Source: Chitinophagaceae bacterium
Lineage (GTDB): Bacteria; Bacteroidota; Bacteroidia; Chitinophagales; Chitinophagaceae
Assembly (NCBI GenBank): GCA_027486835.1
Contig: JAIXOJ010000054.1
Location: 1 to 42,162, forward strand
DNA: 42,162 nucleotides
Direction of reading: 5' to 3'
Positions 20,200 through 28,973 of this stretch are shown here, one piece after another. Made by a program: the position numbers and the translations under genes. The notes beneath the pieces were generated by a model. That model was not told the origin of the DNA. It worked only from the letters and a program-made list of their open reading frames with translations, and ran no database searches. The stretch's first letter is position 1, and every line of letters starts with the position of its first letter.

Positions 20200-22770
20200 T
20201 TAAGTATTTATTCTGCTGCCAAAAGTGGTCTTCAAATCTTTAAAAACTACACTAAAATTACCTTGAAACTTCTTGTTGATATCATCGAACGAACCAACCA
20301 ATCTTTCTAAAATTGGATTTCCAAAAATGTCTTTCTCTTCAATATTTCGTTTCGAAGAAAGGTTTGAAACAAATACTTCTTTTATTTTTTTTAACACGAT
20401 TATCTGTTCATCATTAAAGTCGTATGTATGTATATAGGAAAGGTAATTTTTTTCAATGCGTTCTTTCGGTGTTGGTATTTTCTTTTTGCCTAAGGCATGA
20501 AGTAAAAAGTCCCAAGCCGAACCTTCTGGAAAGTCATACATTTTTTGCAAATGTCCTTCATCCAAAAATGTGTTGGGTTTGCGCAACCAATCAAGCAGTT
20601 TAGCCATTTCCTCGTCTGTTGGTTGGTAATCCGTTTGTTCGGCTTTTGTTTTCAAGTCTGCCATTACGGGTTCTTGCGTTTTCTTCAATTCTTCTTCAAA
20701 TATTCTTTTCGCTTCTTCTATTGGTATATTGTCTTTTACCACAATGGAGTCTCCATGTATTTCTACTCTTTGAATCAGGTGTGCTGGGTCAGGATTATCT
20801 ATTAAAAAGTACTGTCCTTTTGGTGGTGGCGTGCCTGTAACAGGTTTCTTTTTGTCACCTGATTTTACTATTTTTTTATTTTCTTTTAGTGTTCCTTTTC
20901 CATTGTCTTCCATTCTTTTACACAATCCAACAAAGTCTAAAACAGTAAAACTGAACTTACCTGTTTTGGGGTCAAGCCTTGTACCCCGTCCCACCATTTG
21001 AATATACTTGCCTACCGATTTGGTTAGTCCTGCAAATGCAATGTAGCGTACACATGGAATATCAACCCCGGTGCTTAGTATGTCCACAGAAGTAACGATA
21101 TATGGTTTTTGGTAAGGCTTTTTAAACCATGCTTTCAGTGTTTCGTTCATTTCATTGTTTTCTGAAATTACATATTCTGAATAGTGTACACCTCCTTCAT
21201 AATCTATTTCAAAAACTTTATTTATTGCATTTGTGAGTTCCATGCAATGTGCTTGACTTACTCCAAATAGGATTACTTTCTCACCATATTGGGTATTCTT
21301 TTTTAGCTCTTCTGCTATTCTTAAACAGTTTTCTGCTGAAATAAATTTGCGATTGAGTTGCTCTAGTTTGAGTTTTTTTTCTTCCCCTAAGTCATGCTTG
21401 TATTTTGTATCTGGTTCTAATACATAACTAAACGATACTCCAATTTCTTCCGCCTCCTTGGCAAGCGATGTAAGCAGTTCTATTGGCTTGTAGGGTGCCA
21501 AAAAACCTTCGCTGATGCCTTTTTCCATGTCAAATTGAAAATCTGGTTCGCCTGTTTCGCATCCAAACAATTTGTACGTATCGATAATTGCCAAATCTTC
21601 TTCGTCAATATCTATTCCTTCGGCTATTCTTGGGGTAGCTGTTAAGCCTACTCTCGGACATAGAAAATGGTCGAAAATCAATTTCCTGTTTACGTTGATA
21701 CTTCTGTGACATTCGTCCACAATAATCAAATCGTAAAAGTTAGAAGGCAGATCGCTGTGAATTAATTCCAATGTATCAATCACCACAACATGTATGCTGG
21801 CATGTTTTCTTGTCCTGAAATTCGAAGTCGTTATCCAACTGCTACTATGTTCTCGGCTAATCAATGCAAATCCATCATCTACTGATTGCTTGGCTAACAT
21901 TCGTCTATCCACTACAAACAAAATGCGTTTACACATTCCACTGCCCAATAATGCTTTTACCAAGGCTACAGCGGTTCTAGTCTTACCCAAACCTGTTGCC
22001 ATGTGTATCAACATTTTTTGTTTGCCTGCTTTGTAGTTTTCTATAATAGTGCGAATACATTGCAGTTGATAATATCTTTCTTTCCCAATGCTAGGGTCAT
22101 AACCCCCAGCAATAGTGGTATCAATCGAAATTTCTTTGTTTGACGCAATTCTTTTTTGTTGTTCTATTTTGAGCTTCATTTCTTCCAAGCTCATAAAATT
22201 GGTTACCTGCTTAAATTCACCAGCTTCTAACCCTTTCCAAGCGTTGTCATAAAACAAAATTCGTTCAGAACTGCATGCATACAAAAAGCGTGGTTTTAGC
22301 AAATGTGTAACTATGGTACGCAATTTCAACAAGTCTTTATTTTGTTTGTCGAGATTATTTTCTATCACAGCTATCACTTCCCCATTCAAATCTTGCAAAA
22401 CAATATCTGGTCTTATGTTTTTCAAGTTCGGATAATCTTTTTTAATTTCTTCTGATATATCATATGTCTGTTGATACAATAGGGTATCGCCAAGTTTCCA
22501 ATGATATTCATTCACCAATCGTTGTATGATTGGCAAGTCAGTAGAGGTTGCTTCGTTAATTTTTTTACTTATTGAGGTAGATATTTTTCCCAAATTATTA
22601 TTTCGTTGTTGTTTGATTACTTCTGTTTGAAGTTCTTCAATATATGCTTTGGTCTCATCAATAAGACCTCTATAAAAGAAGCTATCAGGGTTCGTTTCAA
22701 GTTCTTTTTTATATTCCTCTAGGCTTTGTTCAAACCTAGTAATCGTCTGCTGGATATTTTCAATTTTCAT
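20200..22770 (-). CDS. hsdR: Type I restriction enzyme R subunit (HsdR)
   Basis: 856 aa, last gene of the type I operon. A predicted coiled coil (1-60) leads into an HsdR N-terminal nuclease-like region (80-180) with RPDIVL (Asp122) and VIAVIENN (Glu137). The usual lysine of the D...ExK motif is Asn139, which the nucleotide sequence confirms. The SF2 motor follows: Walker A MATGLGKT (257-264), DECH (352-355), LTATP (376-380), a motif V-like SVDILSTGVDIP, and QMVGRGTR (motif VI). The C-terminal helical part is short for HsdR. It translocates DNA and cuts it when paired with the HsdM-HsdS product. The start overlaps the nucleotidyltransferase stop by four bases (ATGA), indicating translational coupling. 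Confidence 0.92.
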   Translation of the reverse strand: MKIENIQQTITRFEQSLEEYKKELETNPDSFFYRGLIDETKAYIEELQTEVIKQQRNNNLGKISTSISKKINEATSTDLPIIQRLVNEYHWKLGDTLLYQQTYDISEEIKKDYPNLKNIRPDIVLQDLNGEVIAVIENNLDKQNKDLLKLRTIVTHLLKPRFLYACSSERILFYDNAWKGLEAGEFKQVTNFMSLEEMKLKIEQQKRIASNKEISIDTTIAGGYDPSIGKERYYQLQCIRTIIENYKAGKQKMLIHMATGLGKTRTAVALVKALLGSGMCKRILFVVDRRMLAKQSVDDGFALISREHSSSWITTSNFRTRKHASIHVVVIDTLELIHSDLPSNFYDLIIVDECHRSINVNRKLIFDHFLCPRVGLTATPRIAEGIDIDEEDLAIIDTYKLFGCETGEPDFQFDMEKGISEGFLAPYKPIELLTSLAKEAEEIGVSFSYVLEPDTKYKHDLGEEKKLKLEQLNRKFISAENCLRIAEELKKNTQYGEKVILFGVSQAHCMELTNAINKVFEIDYEGGVHYSEYVISENNEMNETLKAWFKKPYQKPYIVTSVDILSTGVDIPCVRYIAFAGLTKSVGKYIQMVGRGTRLDPKTGKFSFTVLDFVGLCKRMEDNGKGTLKENKKIVKSGDKKKPVTGTPPPKGQYFLIDNPDPAHLIQRVEIHGDSIVVKDNIPIEEAKRIFEEELKKTQEPVMADLKTKAEQTDYQPTDEEMAKLLDWLRKPNTFLDEGHLQKMYDFPEGSAWDFLLHALGKKKIPTPKERIEKNYLSYIHTYDFNDEQIIVLKKIKEVFVSNLSSKRNIEEKDIFGNPILERLVGSFDDINKKFQGNFSVVFKDLKTTFGSRINT

Positions 22771-23234
22771 GGATTTGCATATTTAAGTTTAAAAATTCCT
22801 TTTGAAGTTATGTTGTCATAGCCAGTGCCAAAAGTTTCAAGCCATTTTGTATGTTCGGATTCTTTGCCTAATACCGCCTGAAACACCTCCACTTTATAAA
22901 GGTTCTTTATCATTTTTCTGTCGTGAAACAATTTTTTATATTTATCCTTTTTTTCTTTTTCAAGTGCTTTAACTTCCTCTGGCGAAAAATAAAAAACCAC
23001 GTCAATGTCTTCAGGATCAGGCGCCCAGGTGGCAAAAGAACCGTCTATCCACACCTCTGTTCGTAAGTTTAAGGTTTTAAATTCCTGCAAAAAATTTCCA
23101 AATCCTTTCAGCAGGTTTATACGATGGTTTGCTGCATTGTAGCTAAATGGCGCTACAAATTCTTTTTCTAAGTCAATTTCACTAATCTCCTTAAAGCCAT
23201 CTTTTAATAGTGGTGGATATTCCTTTTCTCGCAT
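22767..23234 (-). CDS. Minimal nucleotidyltransferase-like protein (DUF6932-like)
   Basis: 155 aa. WIDGSFATWAPDPEDIDVVFYF holds the nucleotidyltransferase signature: Gly65-Ser66, then Asp76-x-Asp78 as likely metal ligands. It resembles the small MNT/DUF6932-type proteins, which transfer nucleotides to protein or RNA targets in several toxin-antitoxin systems. It lies 11 bp after the Zeta-like kinase gene and overlaps the HsdR start by four bases, so it must be co-expressed with both. Whether it is an antitoxin, a toxin or a regulator cannot be read from sequence. Assignment to the superfamily is firm; the specific family is less so. Confidence 0.75.
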   Translation of the reverse strand: MREKEYPPLLKDGFKEISEIDLEKEFVAPFSYNAANHRINLLKGFGNFLQEFKTLNLRTEVWIDGSFATWAPDPEDIDVVFYFSPEEVKALEKEKKDKYKKLFHDRKMIKNLYKVEVFQAVLGKESEHTKWLETFGTGYDNITSKGIFKLKYANP

Positions 23235-23245
23235 TTACTAAGTCT

Positions 23246-23974
23246 TTATTCTATTACATATTTTACAAACCAGTTTGGCACTTTGTCTGTGTCAATCATT
23301 TTCACATCTTCTCCATCTGTTATTTCGGCAATCAGTAAACTTGCTGCTCCTGAATTATCCCAAAAATAAGCCCTGTTTGTTTTCTTAACTGCACCTTTTA
23401 AGTTTTCTAAACTTTTAAAGTACCTGCTTTTAATAATATCTTCTTTTACGTTATGGCCGTGCTGGGTTACCCTCAATTGTACCCTACTTACATTAATGTT
23501 ATAATCTTCAGTCGCAATAAAGTACAGGTAAACTCTATATCCTTTATCTCTAGCCTTCTGCAAAAAATCTATCTTGCCTTTATGGCTCATTACCGTTTCG
23601 TAAGTAAAAGAAATATCGTTAGCTAATAACTCCTGTCGTATGAATTCCGCTATATCTGCTGCTAAATATGAATCTATATTGGTATTTATATGCAATACAT
23701 TTTCGGTAATGCTTATTTTCTCCCACAAGTCTGGTTCGTTTCTTTTTTTTGGGGCAAATTGGCTATTTCTAAAGAATGATTGTAGTTGAGTTTGGGTTAT
23801 AGATAGCTGGTATACATTAAACAACAACACCTTGCTTTTCTTCAACATGCTTTCAATGTCATCTGCATTTACATACACACCAAATGGAATCTCTGCTTGC
23901 AGACTTTTTATAATAGTCGTTTTTCCTGAGCCATTTGGCCCTGCAAACACCCTCATTCTTTTGGTAGCCATCAT
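23246..23974 (-). CDS. Zeta-toxin-like P-loop kinase
   Basis: 242 aa. Walker A is FAGPNGSGKTT (10-20), followed by NADDIE (36-41), FTYETVMS (123-130) and a basic motif VQLRVTQHGHNVKEDIIKSRY (165-185). These match the Zeta toxin/AAA kinase family, whose characterised members phosphorylate UDP-activated sugars or other small substrates. The start ATG at 23974 overlaps the upstream stop (TAATG); a second ATG at 23971 is possible. An extra segment at 50-100 is unusual for short Zeta toxins. No epsilon-type antitoxin is adjacent, so the neighbouring nucleotidyltransferase or glycine-zipper protein may provide control. The function within a restriction operon is unknown. Confidence 0.8.
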   Translation of the reverse strand: MMATKRMRVFAGPNGSGKTTIIKSLQAEIPFGVYVNADDIESMLKKSKVLLFNVYQLSITQTQLQSFFRNSQFAPKKRNEPDLWEKISITENVLHINTNIDSYLAADIAEFIRQELLANDISFTYETVMSHKGKIDFLQKARDKGYRVYLYFIATEDYNINVSRVQLRVTQHGHNVKEDIIKSRYFKSLENLKGAVKKTNRAYFWDNSGAASLLIAEITDGEDVKMIDTDKVPNWFVKYVIE

Positions 23975-24267
23975 TATTTCAACTTAAAGCGTTTGGGTAA
24001 TTTGTGGTTTGGCTTTACTATTTTTTTGATAAATACCTTTTCTCCATTTGGATGTACCCTATATAAATTAGTATCCTCTTCTACATACATGGGCAAATTA
24101 CTTTGCTTCGCTTGCTCGCTTGCCTTAAAAGTTGCCAATAATGCCGCACCAGCTATTGCACCCAAAGTAGCACCATCTTCTTTCTTTTTTGAAAGCAAAG
24201 CACCCAATGCAGCACCAATTAAACCGCCAGCTATTAATGACTGAACTATTTCATCATCCTTTTTCAT
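23974..24267 (-). CDS. Small glycine-zipper protein of unknown function
   Basis: 97 aa. Residues 9-48 form two hydrophobic glycine/alanine-rich stretches (IAGGLIGAALGALL and GATLGAIAGAALLATF) separated by KKKEDG, a glycine-zipper hairpin able to insert in or pack against membranes. The C-terminal part (YVEEDTNLYRVHPNGEKVFIKKI) looks like a small beta domain. It has no signal peptide. It sits 10 bp after the HsdM-HsdS gene and shares a base with the next start, so it belongs to the operon. I do not recognise a described function; a membrane anchor or pore is a guess from composition only. Confidence 0.7.
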   Translation of the reverse strand: MKKDDEIVQSLIAGGLIGAALGALLSKKKEDGATLGAIAGAALLATFKASEQAKQSNLPMYVEEDTNLYRVHPNGEKVFIKKIVKPNHKLPKRFKLK

Positions 24268-24277
24268 TGTTGCAAAT

Positions 24278-27200
24278 TTAATTTGATTCTATTAGCTCTT
24301 CTTCTTCATACTTTTCTACTTCTAAAATTTCCACGCCCCATACTTCTGCTAATATTTGATTGATTTTACTCTCGGATTCAGCTTTCATTTTTCGTAAGCC
24401 GTCTAATATTTTATTTTGTTCTTCAATTTCCATTATTAATTTCTCCTGTTCATCTATTCTTGGCAAAGGAATGAGTATAGACTCGAATTCACTATTGCTA
24501 ACATTCGGTTGATTTGCTTCATCAGAACAAAATGATTCTAATTGTTTTAGATAAAACTCGGTTCCCATATAAAATGATAAAAATGAGGGCAATAAATCAT
24601 TGTTATAAAATTGCCATTTGCCAACTCTTTGGTTTAGCATACTTCCATCAAAATGGTCGTCTATTATTGCATATTTGAGACCTGTTTTAATAATCGGACG
24701 AGTCATTGCAAAGACAATATCTCCTTTTCTTAAAACGAAATTTGCTTTATTCGTTTTATAACTCTCGTTTACATAACCTAAATCATCTGTTATTTTTCCA
24801 TTTAAAATACTACCAATTTTAATCAAAGGAATTTGGTTTTCAAATTTTGTTTCTGAAACTTCATTACTTGTAAAAGAGTATCCGCCTATAACTCGCGCAA
24901 AATCACCAATTGGTTTTCTGGTGTAATTATTGTCTGGAAAAGTATTGCCCACATTAATCAAGATTTTCTCAGCCCCTTCAATTATCGCTTTCTGCTTCTC
25001 AATTTTAGCAACAATATCTTTTTGTTGTTCAAGCGGAGGCAATGGAATTTCTAATTCTAAGAATTTAGACGTTTCTAACCTCCTTCTTCCAGAAGCTCCC
25101 TCTACAGAATTTTCTATTTGTCGATAAAGTTGCGGTGATGTTATTGCAAAAATAACATATTCTTTTATTGCTTCACTTTCATTTACAGAAAATACAGGAA
25201 ATTCATTGCTTACTATTGCTCCATCGAGTTCCTTACTTACCAATCCAAAAGCCCCGTTTCTGGCATCTATTCTTGATATTACAATATTTCCTTCATGAAC
25301 AACATATTGTCTTTTTGTTTTTATATCCTCACCTTTTTTCTTCCCTCTCAATGATAGTCCTTTACCCCAAAGTCTTGCCGTTAATTGCAAATATTCGATA
25401 TTCTCTTCAACTGTTATTTGTTCAGATTTTTCTTCAATAACGGACGCTAATTTTACCATTGGATATTTCGCCCCACTTTTCAAAACCTCTTTCAATGTCC
25501 CAAACCATTCATTTGCCTTATTTCCTAAAACAACATCATAGTTAATCATTTCATCAGCTAAAGTCATTGGTTCAGACCAATTGCTTACAAATTCTCTCGC
25601 AATATCTGCCTCCAATGCACTTCGGAAATTCAATTTTTTCACCGCCTTTTCAACCACTTCAATCGGTTGATTTGATTGTAAAACTTGATAAATGGCATCC
25701 AGCTCTTTTTCGGTATTAATCCAATCTTTATCATTTATCTGCTGTAGGAGTGGTTCAGTCAACGAGCTTTTATAATTTGCCAAGTTAAAAGAATAACTAT
25801 GCGCCTTTTCTATCCGTTTAGCTATTTCATTTTGTATCCTGTTTTCAGCCATACTATCAACAATTTTGAGTTCGGCTTCTTTTTCAGCTTTCGTTATTTT
25901 CTTTTCCTTCAATTTTTTATCAAGGTCTTTCTCCTTCTTTCTCCTTAGTTCATCATTCGTTATTCTTAATTGTTCCCTTGTCTCCTTCTTTATTTTTTCT
26001 TTAACCCTCGGGTCAAGTGTCTTTATCCATTCAGCAGGAATGCAAAATTGATTGCTACTCTCCGGCGGCTGTTTTCCATGTTTCACATATTCGTGCCACA
26101 AGCCAAGACATTCCACCAATTGGTTGCCCTTCTGCTCCTTCCTATTTGCCCCCATCGTATAACCGTCATTGGTTACCTTATAAAACCAAATCCAATCACT
26201 ATTTTTTGACTTACCATCTGTCGATGCACTTTCCGAAGTGTTCACTGAGCCTGTAGAAGTGCCTTTTTCAAAAATTAAGATAGACGTTTTGGGTCCCTGC
26301 CCACTCTTGCTCACAAACAATCCCTGCGGCAAAGAAATAACTGCCTTCAACTGTGCTTCATCCAATAGCATCTTTCGCAAAGCCTTCGCACTAAATTGAT
26401 CCCATGTATGAAATCCTTCCGAAACAACCACAGCACACCTACCACCCACTTTCAGGTGCTCAAACATCAGTTTCACAAACAATATAGTCGTTTCCATTTC
26501 CTTAGAAAATTCACCCCAAACATCAGGATAACTTTCTTGGTCTCGCTGTGCGCCAAATGGCGGATTAGCCAAAACCACCGTTTTGCTCTCATGGTCGGTT
26601 ACAGGCTTATATTTCATCAAACTATCGCCTTGCTCAATGTTAGCAGGGTTCAACCCCCTTACATAAAAGTTGATAGCCGCCATCTTCCTAATCATACCCA
26701 AATATTCAATCCCCGTCACCCCACTTCTATAAAACTGTGTCGCCTGTTCAATACTCGGAAAGTCCAATTGATGCGCCTTAAAATATTCGTCTAACCAAGC
26801 CGCCAATTCAGTATGCGCTTTCTCTCCCGGCCATTCCCTTTCAGGGTCTGCCCTTCGCATCACAAATTCAAAAGCATCAAACAAAAACCCACCCGTGCCA
26901 CAAGCAGGATCAAAAATCACATCGTCAAAAGTCGGCTCTACCAATACCGTCATAAATTGTCGAATATGGTCAGGCGTCCTAAACAGCCCCACATCTTTTG
27001 TACCCCCCGTTTCGCTCAAAGCCGATTCTATAGCATCGCCCAACAGGTCAGTTTTCAACAACCTCGCTTCTTCAATTTCGTTTGCAACAATGCTTATCAC
27101 TTCACCCAAGTTGCCACTGTTCACATTATTGGTAAAGTTAGAATTACTAAAAACTTCTTCAATCAATACCAATTGGTCTTGCACCTTTTGTGGGAGATTA

Positions 27201-27571
27201 CCCTCATACACCTGCCTTGCACTACTCAATATGCTTGAATAAAACGGAAAAAAGTTATCATTAAGCTCCGATAATATTTGTTCCGAGGTCACAGTAGGCA
27301 GGTAAGAAAATAAACGGTTCTCATTCGATTCTTCAGGTGCGCCCTCACCCTTCTTAGGGTTCTTCCATTTATATTCAGGCGAAAACAGTTTTCTCAGCGG
27401 TTTAAATTCTTCGTCTTGTTTTATTTTAGTTTCAAAAATCCTAAGCAACAAAAGCTCAATAATGTATTCCACCCTTTGAACAGGCGTACCAGCAGGTCTC
27501 AATTTATTGTGCAGCTTTTTTAAAGCGTTGTTGGTTTTATTATCAGCGTAATGTACAGTAGATCGACTCAT
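24278..27571 (-). CDS. Fused type I methyltransferase and specificity subunit (HsdM-HsdS)
   Basis: 1,097 aa. The N-terminal half is an N6-adenine methyltransferase with motif I DPACGTGGFL (221-230) and motif IV NPPFG (336-340). A long Lys/Glu-rich coiled coil (about 520-600) follows. The C-terminal part has two HsdS target-recognition domains: one around 704-860 ending at IPLPPLEQQKDIVAKIEKQ, and one ending at ILIPLPRIDEQEKLIMEIEEQ. Each is followed by the long helix typical of HsdS, so a bipartite DNA site is expected. HsdM and HsdS are normally separate proteins of about 500 and 400 aa; here they are one chain. It is first in the operon with the glycine-zipper, kinase, nucleotidyltransferase and HsdR genes, and is expected to modify host DNA and specify the site. 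Confidence 0.93.
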   Translation of the reverse strand: MSRSTVHYADNKTNNALKKLHNKLRPAGTPVQRVEYIIELLLLRIFETKIKQDEEFKPLRKLFSPEYKWKNPKKGEGAPEESNENRLFSYLPTVTSEQILSELNDNFFPFYSSILSSARQVYEGNLPQKVQDQLVLIEEVFSNSNFTNNVNSGNLGEVISIVANEIEEARLLKTDLLGDAIESALSETGGTKDVGLFRTPDHIRQFMTVLVEPTFDDVIFDPACGTGGFLFDAFEFVMRRADPEREWPGEKAHTELAAWLDEYFKAHQLDFPSIEQATQFYRSGVTGIEYLGMIRKMAAINFYVRGLNPANIEQGDSLMKYKPVTDHESKTVVLANPPFGAQRDQESYPDVWGEFSKEMETTILFVKLMFEHLKVGGRCAVVVSEGFHTWDQFSAKALRKMLLDEAQLKAVISLPQGLFVSKSGQGPKTSILIFEKGTSTGSVNTSESASTDGKSKNSDWIWFYKVTNDGYTMGANRKEQKGNQLVECLGLWHEYVKHGKQPPESSNQFCIPAEWIKTLDPRVKEKIKKETREQLRITNDELRRKKEKDLDKKLKEKKITKAEKEAELKIVDSMAENRIQNEIAKRIEKAHSYSFNLANYKSSLTEPLLQQINDKDWINTEKELDAIYQVLQSNQPIEVVEKAVKKLNFRSALEADIAREFVSNWSEPMTLADEMINYDVVLGNKANEWFGTLKEVLKSGAKYPMVKLASVIEEKSEQITVEENIEYLQLTARLWGKGLSLRGKKKGEDIKTKRQYVVHEGNIVISRIDARNGAFGLVSKELDGAIVSNEFPVFSVNESEAIKEYVIFAITSPQLYRQIENSVEGASGRRRLETSKFLELEIPLPPLEQQKDIVAKIEKQKAIIEGAEKILINVGNTFPDNNYTRKPIGDFARVIGGYSFTSNEVSETKFENQIPLIKIGSILNGKITDDLGYVNESYKTNKANFVLRKGDIVFAMTRPIIKTGLKYAIIDDHFDGSMLNQRVGKWQFYNNDLLPSFLSFYMGTEFYLKQLESFCSDEANQPNVSNSEFESILIPLPRIDEQEKLIMEIEEQNKILDGLRKMKAESESKINQILAEVWGVEILEVEKYEEEELIESN

Positions 27572-27841
27572 ATTTATTTTTAGGTGTCGAAGATAATATA
27601 ATATACAGATTTGTCTTTTAATCTGTAGTCTATTTTAGTATTTTCACAATAAGGCGTTAGTTATTTGCAATTGATAGAATGGTGCAGAAGGTATGTGCTT
27701 TTCCACAGACCAATTTACCGTTCTTGTGTGTACATTTCTTATTGTAACGGCTTTGTCCAACGGATTTTCTACCAAATCACCTGTTTAACCCTTCAAAAAC
27801 ACTATTTCATCTTTAAATAGGTACACTCACAGCTCATTCAT

Positions 27842-28114
27842 TTGCCCAAATAGCTCCCAAACGTGTACAAATAGAAGCCAAAAGTGTACAAATGGTTACC
27901 GAAAGTACCCAAATGACCATCGAAAGTGTACAAATGACCATCGTGAGTACCCAAATGATTATCGAAAGTGTACAAATGGCCATCGAAAGTGCACAAATGG
28001 TCATCAAAAGTGCCCAAATGAGTATCGAAAGTGCACAAATGGACGCCGTTTGTGCCTAAGAGTGTACCATAAGTGCGCATGAAAATAAGGTTAGTGGGCA
28101 AATGATTGCAGAAT
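27842..28114. repeat. 21-bp tandem repeat array 2
   Basis: Thirteen abutting 21-bp units lie in the 680-bp region between the divergent HsdM-HsdS gene and the following (+) gene; the nine from 27863 to 28051 are best conserved. Units begin GTGTAC, GTACCC or GTGCAC, followed by AAATG and usually ATCGAAA. Pairs at 27884-27925 and 27926-27967 form a 42-bp second-order repeat. The sequence is unrelated to arrays 1 and 3. Both strands have open frames across it (plus: QMTIES-type heptads from about 27817 to 28060; minus: a 119-codon frame 28197-27838 reading LYTFDGH), but neither has a convincing start and composition is simple. Outside the array, the rest of the region (27572-27841, 28115-28251) shows no gene. 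Confidence 0.93.
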
Positions 28115-28226
28115 ATGCCCATGCCATAAGGAATGCTTATATAATTGAAAAGAATGGCTATTTTTTTACTACAAAAATTAGCAAGTTGGTAATACATAAA
28201 AATAAAATACTAACATTTTTGGTTTT

Positions 28227-28234
28227 TATTTTTG
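28227..28234 (+). promoter_or_regulatory. Candidate Bacteroidota -7 box
   Basis: TATTTTTG matches the TAnnTTTG consensus and lies 18 bp before the ATG of the following gene. No TTTG -33 element is present at the usual spacing, and the region is T-rich, so chance is possible. Confidence 0.25.
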
Positions 28235-28251
28235 CTGAAATTTAAAATTAT

Positions 28252-28953
28252 ATGAAACGATATTATCTAAGCATTAGCATGCTTGCTAAACTGGTTTTTT
28301 TGAATAATTATGCGGCAAAATTGCCTAAGTATGCAACAATTTTTGGGCTTACAAAGGCCGATACCGACAAAGTAGCCGCTGATGCTACCAATCTACAAAC
28401 GTTCTTCAACTATGTGGATGCCCAGAAGAAACATTTGAAGTATCTCACCTCTTACCGCAGTCACTTGATGAATGGCGATAGTGAAAACAGACCATTACCC
28501 ACCCTCACCGCGCCACCTGCATTACCTACATTTACGGTGAGCCCTGTGGCCGATATTTTTGGCCGATTGATGGATCAAGTAGCACTGATAAAGAAAAATA
28601 AAAATGCTACACCCGATATTTTAAAGGATTTAGGTATTGATGGTATTGAAGAAATTGCAGTTGATACCGAAAATATTAGACCTGAATTGAAAGGCACTTT
28701 GGTAGGTGGCAGACCTGTAATTGAGTGGAAAAAGAATAAAATGGATGGTGTACACATTTACGTGGACAGAGGCGATGGAAAGGGTTATGGGGCAGTTCCT
28801 TACACCGATTTGAAACCCAATTTTGATGATAATTTCCCTTTGCCACCCAGCGGTCAAACGGCTATTTGGAAATACAAAGCTTACTACATTGAAGATGATG
28901 AAGAAGTAGGCCAAGTAAGCAATGAGGTGGTGATTACCGTTGTTGGAAAATAA
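28252..28953 (+). CDS. Hypothetical protein with C-terminal FN3-like domain
   Basis: 233 aa with no signal peptide. Residues 1-90 are mostly helical (LPKYATIFGLTKADTDKVAADATNLQTFFNYVDAQKKHLKY). Then comes a proline-rich linker (PLPTLTAPPALPTF). Residues 145-233 look like a fibronectin-type beta sandwich: PVIEWKKNKMDGVHIYVDRGDGKGY, WKYKAYYIEDDEEVGQVSNEVVITV. The helical N-terminus resembles a family of uncharacterised Bacteroidota proteins; I know no function for it. It stands alone between array 2 and a strong terminator, so it is a single-gene unit. Confidence 0.8.
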   Translation: MKRYYLSISMLAKLVFLNNYAAKLPKYATIFGLTKADTDKVAADATNLQTFFNYVDAQKKHLKYLTSYRSHLMNGDSENRPLPTLTAPPALPTFTVSPVADIFGRLMDQVALIKKNKNATPDILKDLGIDGIEEIAVDTENIRPELKGTLVGGRPVIEWKKNKMDGVHIYVDRGDGKGYGAVPYTDLKPNFDDNFPLPPSGQTAIWKYKAYYIEDDEEVGQVSNEVVITVVGK

Positions 28954-28973
28954 TCTAGGCTTTAATTAGTGAG

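Noticed and set aside
24278-27571. BREX, DISARM or phage-exclusion system instead of type I restriction
   Set aside because: Two HsdS target-recognition domains and an HsdR-type motor fit type I restriction; none of the marker genes of the other systems is present.
27838-28197. Minus-strand 119-codon frame across array 2
   Set aside because: Low-complexity translation of the 21-bp repeat with weak start; the plus strand is equally open, so openness is a product of the repeat unit.
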